Below, piece after piece: positions 44,938 to 55,790 of a stretch of 64,000 bases of DNA; positions within the stretch are counted from its first letter, which is position 1, and every line of letters starts with the position of its first letter. Source of the stretch: Saposhnikovia divaricata (lineage: Eukaryota; Streptophyta; Magnoliopsida; Apiales; Apiaceae); the NCBI GenBank assembly GCA_036435485.1, contig CM071597.1, positions 8,425,881 to 8,489,880 on the forward strand, written 5' to 3'. Made by a program: the position numbers and the translations under genes. A model generated the notes under the pieces. The model was not told where the DNA came from. It saw only the letters and a list, made by a program, of their open reading frames with translations, and made no database searches.

Positions 44938-47900
44938 TTAGCCAGAATTCGAAGAATTCAGCATTCCAATCTCACTGACCAGCCTAGTGAAGGTGGCTTC
45001 ATCTAATGGCTTAGTGAATATGTCAGCTAGTTGTTTTTCTGTAGAAACATAATGCAACTCAATGGTTCCATTAGTTGCATGTTCTCTAATGAAATGATAT
45101 CTGATGTCAATGTGCTTTGTCCTAGAATGATTGACAGGATTGGCAACTATAGAGATTGCACTTGTGTTGTCACACATGATAGGAATTCTTTCCAACACAA
45201 GTCCATAATCTCTAAGTTGGTTTCTAATCCAAAGCACTTGAGCACAGCAACTTCCAGCAGCTATGTATTCAGCTTCAGCTGTGGAAGTTGACACAGATTG
45301 TTGTTTCTTGCTGTACCAAGAGACTAACCTTTGTCCAAGAAACTGGCAGCTACCTGATGTGCTTTTCCTATCCACTCTGCATCCAGCATAATCAGCATCA
45401 GAATAACCAACCAGATTGAACCCTGTGTCCTTCGGATACCATAACCCCAAGTTTGGTGTGCCTTTCAGATATTTGAAGATCCTTTTTATTGCTATCATGT
45501 GTGATTCCTTTGGGTTTGATTGAAACCTTGCACATAAGCATGTAGCAAACATGATATCTGGCCTACTAGCAGTGAGGTAGAGTAGAGAACCAACCATGCC
45601 TCTGTAGATTGAGATATCTACCTTTTTGCCCTTAGCATCATCATCTAACTTGGTGGCAGTGGCCATGGGTGTCTTCGCAGGTGAACATTCTTCCAAATCA
45701 AATTTCTTCAGTAAATCTTTAATGTATTTGGTTTGACTTATAAAAATGCCATCCTTCCTTTGACTAACTTGCAGTCCAAGAAAGAATGTTAATTCTCCCA
45801 TCATACTCATCTCATATCTGCTTTGCATGAGCTTAGAGAATTTTTCACACAGCTTCTCATTTGTAGAGCCAAATATGATATCATCCACATAGATTTGAAC
45901 TAGGATAATATCATCATCATGTTTCTTGTAGAACAGTGTCTTGTCCAGTGTGCCTCTAGTGAATTGATTCTCCAGTAGAAATTGTGATAGTGTGTCATAC
46001 CATGCCCTAGGAGCTTGCTTGAGTCCATACAGTGCTTTAAGTAATCTGTAGACAAAGTGGGGAAACTGTGGATCCTCAAAGCCAGGTGGTTGTTGCACAT
46101 ATACTTCTTCTTCCAACTCCCCATTCAGGAATGCACTCTTGACATCCATTTGATAGACCTTGAAATTAGAATGTGCAGCAAATGCCAAGAAAATTCTGAT
46201 GGCTTCTAGTCTAGCAACAGGGGCAAAGGTCTCATCATAGTCAATACCTTCCTGTTGAGAGTATCCTTTTGCAACCAACCTTGCTTTGTTTCTTATGACT
46301 ACACCATTTTCATCCATCTTATTCCTTAGAACCCATTTAGTTCCAACAACGGTTCTATCCTTTGGTGCAGGCACTAGTTCCCATACTTTGCTCCTTTCAA
46401 ATTGATTTAGCTCCTCTTGCATAGCAATTATCCAGTCAGGATCCAACAATGCATCATCAAGTTTCTTAGGCTCAACTTGGGATATAAAGCAGCCATAGAG
46501 ACATTCATTTATAGTTGCTCTCCTTGTCCTTACTCCTGCATTTGGATTTCCAATTATCTGATCTGCAGTGTGTGATCTATCCCATTTCCTTGTATGTTCA
46601 GATTGATTTCTCATCCTTGATGTTGCTTCATCATTTAGATCATTATCATCTACATTTCCTCCCCCTGTGAAGTTGTCACTCCTCACAGGTGTATCTTGGA
46701 TGCTTGTTTCTTCATTGTTGGTTGACACAGGTTCTTCATTCACTTGAGTTTGTTGGATTATGAGTTCAGATTCACTTTCAATCTCCTCATCAGAATCATC
46801 TAGATTGTCAAACTTCAAGGGATCTTTATCTTCATCATTGGCTTCTTCTAATCCAGGTAGTTTGCTGTCATCAAATGTTACATCTGTGCTCTCCATTACT
46901 TTCTTTTGACAAATGACATAAACTTTGTATGCAATTCTTTCCATAGAATAGCCAAGAAAGATTCCTTCAAATGCCTTTGCATCAAACTTTCCAACATATT
47001 CTGAATTATCTTTTAGCACAAAGCACTTGCTTCCAAAAGTATGAACATACTTTAGAGTAGGCTTCTTTCCAGTCATCAAGTTGTAAGGTGTCTTTCCAGT
47101 GTTTTTTGTTGATGAGGGTTCTGTTTTGGATGTAGCATGCAGTGCTCACAGCCTCAGCCCAAAAACATGTAGGCATCTTTGCATCAAGTAGCATTGTTCT
47201 AGCAGCCTCTATCAGAGTCCTATTCTTTCTCTCAACAACTCCATTTTGTTGTGGAGTCCTTGGAGCTGAGAATTGTTGAGAAATACCATTTTCTTTGCAG
47301 AATGCTCCAAGCATGGCATTTCTGAATTCTGTCCCATTATCACTTCTTAATGCAATCACACTTGCATTTATGGCCTTTGCTTCTTTGTCAACTTTCTTTA
47401 TGTGCTCAATGATTACTTGTGGAGCCTCATCCTTTGATGCCAGAAATTCTACCCATGTATACCTTGTAAAATCATCAACCATCACTAGAGCATACTTCTT
47501 CCTTCCTAGTGACATAATATTGACAGGCCCAAACAAATCCATATGAATCAGTTGCAGGGGCTTGGTTATAGATGTCACTGTTTTTGACTTGTGGCTTGAT
47601 CTTTTCATTTTTCCCTTTTGACACGCCTCACACACTCCTTCTTGACAGAATTCAAGTGTGGGCATGCCTCTCACTAACTCCCTTTTGACTAGGGAATTAA
47701 TGGCTTTGAAGTTCAGGTGTGATAGCTTCTTGTGCCACAGCCAACTGTCTTCATTTGATGCTTTTGAGTAGAAGCAACAAATTGTGTCCTTGCTTGCAGA
47801 GTCCATATTGGCTACAAACAGGCTTCCTTTCCTTACTCCAGACAGAGCAAAATCACCAGTCTTCTTGTGGGTGATCAAACATTCATCTTTGTCAGAGTTC

Positions 47901-48199
47901 ACTTTGAAGCCTCTGTCAGTGAATTGACCAACACTCAGTAGATTATGCTTGAGCCCCTTGACCAGTGCTACATTCTCAATGATGACATTTCCAATTTCCA
48001 ACTTGCCATATCCCAGTGTGTTGCCAATGCTGTCATCTCCAAAAGCAACCATTGGGCCAGCCTTTTCCTCATACTGTGATAGCAGGGCCATATCACCAGT
48101 CATATGATTTGAGCATCCACTGTCCAAAATCCACATGACCTTCTTTTTACTTTCTTTGCCCTGCAAACACAAAAGTATTACTTCTTCTTTGGTACCCAA
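44938..48199 (-). pseudogene. SIRE-2 pol with one frameshift
   Basis: Same domain order as SIRE-1 pol. Protease, integrase zinc region and catalytic core lie in the first frame (48199 to about 47100). The end of integrase, RT (YVDDIIFGS) and RNase H lie in a second frame (47079 to 44938). The break is one extra T in the plus-strand run at 47102-47107 (six T against five in SIRE-1). All visible catalytic residues are conserved, so the lesion appears recent. Confidence 0.9.
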
Positions 48200-50623
48200 A
48201 CGAGTTTGGGTCCATGTGACTTAGTGACAGTTTTATCAAAATCAGCATGCTTATCAGTTTTCTTGATGTTGGTCTTCTTGTCACTGTTGGGAGTCTTAGA
48301 ATCAGGGTTCTTAGACTTAGGTGACAGAGGTACCTTCCTAACTTTAGGAGGACTTGAAGACTTTGTCCTTGTGTAGTGTGTGTGAACATTATGATTGATA
48401 CAGCCCTCCATGAATTGTCTTCTCAAATTAAAACAACTAGTCATCACATTCATGTTACATGGCATACAATCAAGTTTATCACAGAAAGGAGAGTCTCTAT
48501 GTCTTAAAGGCACAGAGCAATCATAGAATGGTTTAGCAACACTACCAGATGGTTTCTTGCAAGCATGAGTCAAATGATTAGAGCTAAAACAGTTTTGACA
48601 AACTTTCCTAGGGGCATTTGGCACATAAGCATAGTTGTTATCTTTGTTAATCCCTAATTTGCCATTCCTGTTTGGTCTCTTATTAGTCACTTTCTTCTTA
48701 GTCTCATAATTTCCAGCTGAAACAAAATTTACAGATTTCTCAAGTCTAGGTCTACCTCCTACTGGCTCCTTGGCTTTGATTTTGACATTCTTACTCTCAG
48801 AGGATGCTTGTTGTTCATTTGATTGTGCCTCATCTTCATCCTCCAACATTTGCTTGATGAGTAAGGCATCCTCATCAATCTCAAGTGTTGGTGTTTTAAA
48901 TATTGGATTCTCAGTCTTTTTCAAAACCTGAGGCACCTCCTCTTGAACAACAATGTCATCTTCAATGACTGCATAGCCTTTCCTCTGTTTAAGAGTGTCA
49001 TAATCAAGTCCAATGGCAGCCTTAGGTCTAGCTAGATTTTTCTCATGATAAGACTGCAATAGACTAGAGGAATTCTTAAATGTCTTCAACTTAAATTCAT
49101 TTTCAGCTAACTCATCCCTAAGAGCTTTCTCAACTTGACTAGCACATAGAACTTTGTTCTTTAGATACTCAATCTCTTGTTTAAGATTTTCTATTTGCAC
49201 AGTAGTTAGCTCTAGTTCCTCATTTCTCTTATTTAACAGTTCATTCCTAGTAGACAGTTTAGCAATCTCTTCATTAGCAGCAGTCATACTAGTATGAATG
49301 TTAAACATCTCAACGGATAGTTGTTCAACCAAAGATTTATATTCAGAAACAGACATGTCTATGGTAGTGAGAGATGGTACCTGTGAGTCTGATGCAGATG
49401 GTTCTTCCTTGGAATTGGCCATCAAGGCATAGTTGCAGAATTCTTGTTCTTCCCCATCACTGTCAGAATCATCCCAACACTTCCCTTCAGCTATGTAAGC
49501 CTTACCTGGTGTCTGCTTCTTTAGAAGGGCCTCATACTTAGCTTCAAGCTCAAGAAACTCCTTATCCTTCTTTTTAGGCTTCTTGCATTCACTGGCAAAA
49601 TGCCCTAGGTCATTGCATCTATAACATCTTACAGACGACCTATCCACATAGCTGGTTTTGAATCTGTTCTTGTTTGTTTTCATAGGTGCCTTGCTCTTGT
49701 TGAATGAATGATTTTGAGGTCTAGGCTTGAAGGGCTGATTCCTCTTGAATCTGATGTTTGGGAATTTTCTAGCCATGAAAGCATATGATGTATTTTCCAT
49801 GCCATCCAGCTCTTCAAGAGTGTAGAACTCATCTTCTTCCTTGTCATCAGCAGGTTCAGTCACTACTTCCTCAGTTTCTTCATCATCTACTATCTCTTCT
49901 ATTCTCAGCTGACTTGCAGATGCTTCCAGGTCTTGAATAGATTTGTTGACAATCAAGGCACATGATGTGTTTATCATTCTGCCTTGGTTAGCTTGGATAG
50001 CCCTCTTTTGAAGCAACTCAAGCTCGTGTGTCTTTAAAACCCCATAGAGCACATCATACGTGACTTTGTTCAAATCTCTTTCTCTTAGAGATATGACCCT
50101 TTGCTCTAGATGGTTTGGTGACGATAGTAGAAACTTCATATTTAATTCCTTAGTGCTGTAAACCTTCCCATTCATTTGGAGCTCAGTCACCAGCTTGTGA
50201 AATCTTTCAAACATATCAGTGATACTTTCCTTGGGCTGTGCCATGAACGCCTCATACTGTGTGACCAGTATCTGTTTCTTATTTTCTCTTACCTCCTCTG
50301 TCCCTTCACATAACACCTCGATGTGATTCCACATGTCCTTGGCTGATCTGCATGATGCTACGTTGGCAAACATCGACATATCCAAGGAGTCTATGATTAA
50401 CAACATGAGGTGGCTGTCTAGGGCAATCTTTTCCTTCTCTGAGTCCGTCCATTTGGATGGCTCTTTTGGAACGTATGAATGGACCATTCTTGAGAATGTC
50501 AGGGTAGAGAGGATTGGCAGCTTTGATGAACAACAGCATTTTTATTTTCCAGAGATTGTAATTCTCTTTGTCGAACTTAGGGACCTTTACCGTACCTGTA
50601 GTCTTTGGTGTATTCGAACTCAT
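48178..50623 (-). pseudogene. SIRE-2 gag with one frameshift
   Basis: ATG at 50621-50623. The first about 45 residues (YNLWKIKMLLFIKAANP) are in one frame. From about 50487 Gag continues in another (DMWNHIEVLCEGTEEV, then knuckles CYRCNDLGHFASEC and CQNCFSSNHLTHAC, acidic and coiled-coil linker) to the stop at 48178. The frame change lies near 50460-50490 and is best explained as an indel. The N-terminal part resembles the UBN2/DUF4219-type capsid region of plant copia Gag. The end overlaps pol by about 40 nt in the -1 frame, as in SIRE-1. Confidence 0.85.
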
Positions 50624-50652
50624 GATCGTTTTCTGTTTAGATTAAACAGCCT

Positions 50653-50664
50653 GCTCTGATACCA
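50653..50664 (-). other. SIRE-2 primer binding site
   Basis: Minus-strand TGGTATCAGAGC, complementary to the 3' end of initiator-Met tRNA, two bases after the 5' LTR. Standard for plant copia elements. Confidence 0.9.
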
Positions 50665-50666
50665 CT

Positions 50667-51860
50667 TGTTGAGTATTGAATACAGTAAAAGAATACAGAG
50701 GGGGGGGGTGAATGGATTCTTGAATTTTTCTTCGGTCTTGAATCTTTGCAGCAAGATAAGTGATGAGTGTGTGAGATATGAAGATGCGGATAATTAAACA
50801 CAAACACAACACAATATCACTTTAATCTAATATTTTATTAGATTAAGATTTTGCTACAATCTGTGAATACAAATGATAGTATTCTCAGCTTCGTTTTTCT
50901 CAGAGAGATATTTTCTGGATATTTTTGAGAAACTTCAAAACCTTAACAGCTAAGGAAGTGAGGCTGTATCCTTATAGACATGGATACACCCACTTACTAC
51001 AAATGAGGTAGGTAAAACAAAATCACTTTCCAGTCTGTCTATCTCATTTTAGTAAGAGTCCAAACGGCTACAGATTTGACTTTGAAAAGCCTGTTTAGAT
51101 CCACTTCTTCAGCTCCTTGTCCCTTGTCTTATCTCTCCAAGCTTCTTTGTAGGCTTTCCAGCATGCTTTATAGGACAGAGTCAAATAAAGTATCCTGGCT
51201 TGTTGCAGGTTTCTGACTTGTACAATTCTTCAGTATTTTGTCCTCAAGAATGTATTCGAGAAGTGACTAAGTGAGTGATTCGAGAACTGGAGTTGACTTG
51301 ATCGATAACTCTGAGTTCTCGAATAGTGTTATCTTGACATATCGAATCACTTCTCGAATAGATCTTTTCTCTGGGACTCCTTGAGATATCGAATAGAGCA
51401 TTTTGACATATCGAATCCCTGAGATATCGAATAGAACATTTTGACATATCGAATCCCTGAGATATCGAATAGCATATTGAGAGATATCGAATAGTGTCTT
51501 CTGAGATATCGAACTCCAGACTTCTCGAATGCTAGACTTCTCGAATAGACAAATGTACTTCTCGAATTAGTACTTAGGCAATTTCTTCATTTCTTCAATT
51601 CTTCAAATCCCAACTGTGATTATTTGACAGTCTTCATTTCCTTGCTTGAGGCATGAACCTTAGAACTTCTTTCAAGCTTTATTCTTGACTTAGTAGGTAC
51701 AGTTACACAGATAGAATTTGATGCCTATTACATAGTACAAACAAGTAGAAACTCTACAACTAGAGGTTCCCTCAGTTAAGAGGTCATGTAGGTAATGCAT
51801 AGCATTACACATACTTAGGCTTGTTATTAGATGTATTCAGGCATGCCTCTGTGACTAACA
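50667..51860 (-). repeat. SIRE-2 5' LTR
   Basis: 1,194 bp, about 99.5% identical to the 3' LTR by eye. It drives transcription leftward. Confidence 0.95.
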
Positions 51861-51865
51861 CAAAT

Positions 51866-52735
51866 GCAATAATAAATATGCTCGTTTAAGAATGTCGCGA
51901 TATTTATTTTGTTCGAAAATAATGCTCCTTATTTTCTGTAAAAAAAAAATATTTTTCAGAATTATGCGTCTCGCATGTATAATTTTTTTTTTTCAAAGCA
52001 TACAGCTCGTACGGGATTGTAAAATATCCACAATCAATCAGTATAAAATTGGCAAGCCATCAGTATAAATATCTCGTACGATATTTTCTAAATCACAATA
52101 ATTTTACAAGCATAAAAATATCTATTGCTCGCACGAATTTTTTGAATAATAAATATTTTTTCTGAAAAGTATTTAAAAACTTAATATATGCATGTACGAC
52201 AGGATATTTAATTTGCAGAAAATTAAATTAAGAATAGAAAATAAGACTTATCTTTATTTTTCTTATCCACGCGTTCTTCGATTTCTGGCCGGCACCGCAG
52301 CGTGTTCTTCGATTTCTTTCCTGTTGCTGCTGCTTTCTTTTATGGTCAACTTCGAACAATACATAGAAAATTGTTGGCAGATTCTTTACTCATTAAACTT
52401 TGGATCATGCTTTAACTTGTGTACGTCCTTTGTTTATTTTTTTTTTCTTTCTTTAATCCAGCGGGTCCCGTGAACTATACTCCTGTAACATGCGTGGAAA
52501 CCAGTCGCTCCTCCCTTTTTTTTCTTCTTTTTTTGCTGGTGTTTCTTTATTGGCTGGTCGCTTGTAACCTCACCACTGTTGTACCGTTTTTTATGCACCG
52601 AGCCACCATGTTTGTTGTAATTATTGATCCCTCCACCGCCATCCTGTTAGAACCACTTTGATTATGTTCCAACACCGTTAATTATGAATTATTCGTCCTC
52701 CTCGAATAATTAAATCCCCTCCTTCTAGCGCCAAA
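51866..52735. other. Internal region of unit 2, right part, non-coding
   Basis: Continues unit 2 after SIRE-2 and ends in the PBS-like sequence next to LTR4. T-rich, with no convincing frame. Confidence 0.6.
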
Positions 52736-53234
52736 TGTTGTTGGAGGAATTTCGTAACAACACGAAATCGGAAGGGTGCTGGAATAATAGAGCGAATTAT
52801 GAATATGGCTGTTTTAGGGATTTAGGGTTTATGAAAAAAGAGGGGGCTGGACTTGGCAGGTGTCTCGATTTGTCTCGTGTGTCGGATTCCATAATGCCAA
52901 GATGCCTACGTACCTATATGTTTATATAGGATCAAGCCCACGTAGTTCTGTGAAATTGATTGGCCTTATCCCGAGAGACTTAAGGGATAAGTTACGTTAA
53001 TGTGGGTAATGATTGATTTTATCTGATTTAATCTTATCGTTGTGATATCTTCCTGATTTGAAGAATATCGTTTGGAGATATTTTTCGTTATTGATTGATT
53101 AAGATTGATTCTTTCCTCATTTCAGGGAGAGGATATTACTTAGCGATTAAGTAATAATTATTAATCTGAATTAATAATTAATAGATATTAGAAATTTGGG
53201 AGATTATTAGACATGCCAAAATTATGGCATAACA
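52736..53234 (-). repeat. LTR4 (subtype a)
   Basis: 499 bp, almost identical to LTR1. On the minus strand it is the 5' LTR of unit 2. Confidence 0.9.
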
Positions 53235-53762
53235 CCATGAATTATGAATTTATGTCCTCCTTCAGATAGTTTTCCAAGGCTAATGACATTGTTGCACAAG
53301 GTTGGAATGTAATACACATCTTGGAGTGCTCTCTCCTCCCCATTTTTGCATCTGAACTTTATTGAGCCTTTTCCTTTTATCATAACTGTAGAACCATCAC
53401 CAAACCTCACTTTACCACTGATTTCCTCATTCAAAGCATCAAATTTTGATTTGTCTCCTATCATGTGGTTATTGGCACCGTTATCCAAGTACCAAACGTT
53501 TGACTCCCTCTGAATTTCATGCCCTGTAGAACGTAGCTTTGGTGTCATCTCCCCCTCATTTAGTAATACCAAATCCTTGTTTCCTTTGTCGTGCCTTGCC
53601 GGTAATAATGCTGGCTCACTGTCTTCTATCGAGGCAAAGTTCACCTCTTGTTTTTGTTCTCTTCCTTGGCATGGTTTCCTGCATTCTACTGCATAGTGGC
53701 CGAGTATACCATAATTATAGCATCTTACTTGGATTTTATCACGATATCCACGTTTTACCCCT

Positions 53763-55790
53763 CCAAAAAAAAAAGGAAGACATAAACTTTGAACCCCTGG
53801 CAACAACAAAAAACGATGAAATAGTTAGATAAATATCCATGACTTGTCATCATTATAACATTTTCTTATGTTTCTAACTATATTCAAGTTGACAGAAATT
53901 CAATGTCACCCTAATTAAATGCGCAAATATTAAATTTAAAGATACTATTGACCAAGAAAAGTACAAACATCGTTGTTGATTTAGGCTGAGAGTTTGTATT
54001 TAAATCACCGGTTGCGGGTTTGTCTTTAAATCACCAGTTGCCTTACACAATTTCAATACAAACATATTAAAATGAACGTATAACAGGACCTCTATAGCTT
54101 AATCGCCCTTTATTTAAGGACTAAGGGGTGATAATTCTAAAGCAATTACGAGTAACCAAAGATAATCAACAACTGCTTCCTTTAGGTTATAAGCACTGCA
54201 CTTTTATAAACCAAATGGAGAATTTATCTCCACAAATTTGTCAAGGACAAAACAAAACCTGCTAAGGGAAATCCTCATTTTCCAAACCAAACCAAACCAA
54301 ACGTACCCAGTTGGATTACTTTAGCCTGGTTGTGTAATAAGAGTAAAGAAAGGTATAATTAATTATCAGTCAAGTCCGTAATCTTGGAATAAGATAGACG
54401 TAGTGTACGAGCTAATAATGAATGGCCTTGTTTAGATAGGCGTGAGTGTTTGTAAGCAACTACTTGGGCTTATGAGCCAAATCACTTGGCAGGGCTATCT
54501 AACTATATAACTCAATCTCAATAAACTATTACTAACACCCTAATATGATTGATTGATTCTGCTAAGAAGCACTAATATGTAATACATTTGACACCCTAAT
54601 ATGATACATAGATTACACTACAAACCACTAGTAGCAATGCATTTCTATCCCCCACAAATGAGTCCAAGGTGGCAAGCATAGCCCAAAATGTTTGTACTTA
54701 ATTTGTCCAATTATCCACTGTCCTGATGATAAATACTTCTGTTACAAGAAAGCATCAAGGTGAGCATGGAGAACTAGAAAGATTTGTTGTTTCACTTTGT
54801 GTGTGTAGGTGTCGGTAGTGATTATCTTTTATGATATTATCTTTTATGCCATTTATTTGTGATTCATAGTATTGGCTTTTGTTTGTATGCCATCAATGGC
54901 AACCCTCATCCAAAACAGCTACATTAGGCTTGGCAACAAAGGACCTAAACCATAAACCTAAACCTTATTTTTGGCTCATTACAAGATTACATATTCAACC
55001 ATGGTTCTGGTTTGCTTTGACCCGCAATTTTTATTTACTATATGGTCACAGTCATGAAAAACCTTTATAGAACCACTTTTCATCATTTTTTTAATCTCAA
55101 GTATTTTTTACAAAGTACTATTTCGTCCTCTTTTAACTTCTGACCAACCGATTAACTAAAAACTAAGCCTCTTATATGATACTAGAAGCTACCATCCACT
55201 TTGAGGGCTTAATCAATTTTGGTTTTTGCAAAATTCCTTAGCTTAGGTAGCACCATCTATCCCACGCATCCAAAATGTACTAAACATTTTTCCAGTGATA
55301 TTTTAATATTAGCAAAGAGAACTAACCAGAGAGTGCTGTTTTGTCATCAGCCTGTACAATGTCAAAGTAAAAGCTGTGCATGCTTGTTTAGACAGACAAC
55401 TCTACTTTTTTGTTAGAAAGAAATATATCATGGACACCAGAAAAATACAAGCCTCTCAAAACAAACTTGTGCAAATAAAAGTAGTCCATATAATCTTAAA
55501 TGACGATGAACGTCGATTGGTTCCCAAATACACAATCCATTACAAAACAAACTTATGCAAATAAAAATAGTAGCAATACATGAATAATCGATAAACAAAC
55601 ATACATAGGGACGATCACTATTTCATAAAAAACTTGGCGAAAGTGGGAATGTCAAGGTTTTGTGGCTTGTCCTTGGAATGATCAACTAACGTTTAACCAT
55701 TAGATGTTACGTTAAAAAGGAACCCGAGCTCCACACGCTGTCCATCTCGATCCATGATATATATGTTGAGTAGATTCTACGCTGTTACTA
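53763..55790. other. Intergenic DNA downstream of the nucleoredoxin-like gene
   Basis: No long frame recognised. A short piece CCAAACCAAACCAAAC near 54284 also occurs at 4922. On the minus strand near 55620-55754 a short frame with one stop (reads MDRDGQRVELGF at its start) follows the nucleoredoxin stop and may be an old exon; I cannot assign it. Confidence 0.4.

Larger units (their letters stand above)
37967..51860 (-). mobile_element. SIRE-2: full-length Ty1/copia SIRE-type retrotransposon
   Basis: 13,894 bp with both LTRs, flanked by perfect 5-bp duplications CAAAT (37962-37966 and 51861-51865). On the minus strand: 5' LTR, PBS, gag, pol, spacer, extra ORF, polypurine tract, 3' LTR. The LTRs differ by about five substitutions and one base in a G run, roughly 0.4%, so insertion was recent. 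Despite that, gag and pol each have a frameshift and the extra ORF a stop, so the copy could not act alone. Confidence 0.95.
36764..53234 (-). mobile_element. Non-autonomous LTR element unit 2 (LTR3-internal-LTR4), hosts SIRE-2
   Basis: LTR3 36764-37269, internal 37270-37966 plus 51866-52735, and LTR4 52736-53234. PBS-like TGGCGCTAGAAGGAGG is at 52718-52733 on the minus strand. The internal sequence parallels unit 1 (shared AGCCCCCAGTTCTTCAGTG start, 64-bp repeats, ATGCGTCTCGCAT block). Right TSD CCATG at 53235-53239 matches the left TSD of unit 1, so the outermost pair LTR1/LTR4 behaves as one insertion into copia-3. Confidence 0.85.
29548..53762 (-). pseudogene. Copia-3: degenerate Ty1/copia gag-pol, split by two insertions
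   Basis: Pieces on the minus strand are 53762-53240, 34119-31464 and 29734-29548. 53.8-53.2 kb: the end of Gag with a damaged zinc knuckle (CYNYGILGHYAVEC; the second Cys is Tyr) and protease (YLDNGANNHMIG). 34.0-33.5 kb: integrase zinc region LWHSRLGHVNFQA with CSGCLMAKQ; the first catalytic site reads IHANLCGP, Asn where copia integrases have Asp. 33.5-32.8 kb: VERRNRAIVEM. 32.75-32.1 kb: reverse transcriptase with LDVKTAFLNGEISEEVYV and YVDDLLVTG. 32.1-31.5 kb: RNase H (DIDLAGHLEDRKSNGG, SSCEAEFMAA). At least five stops or frameshifts interrupt it. Upstream gag and the 5' LTR are absent beyond 53762. It is the oldest layer of the nest. Confidence 0.85.

Noticed and set aside
34125..53234. 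Simple nested insertion of a b element into an a element
   Set aside because: Insertion would place b LTRs next to arbitrary internal sequence with a 5-bp duplication; instead PBS and polypurine-side sequences abut LTR2 and LTR3.
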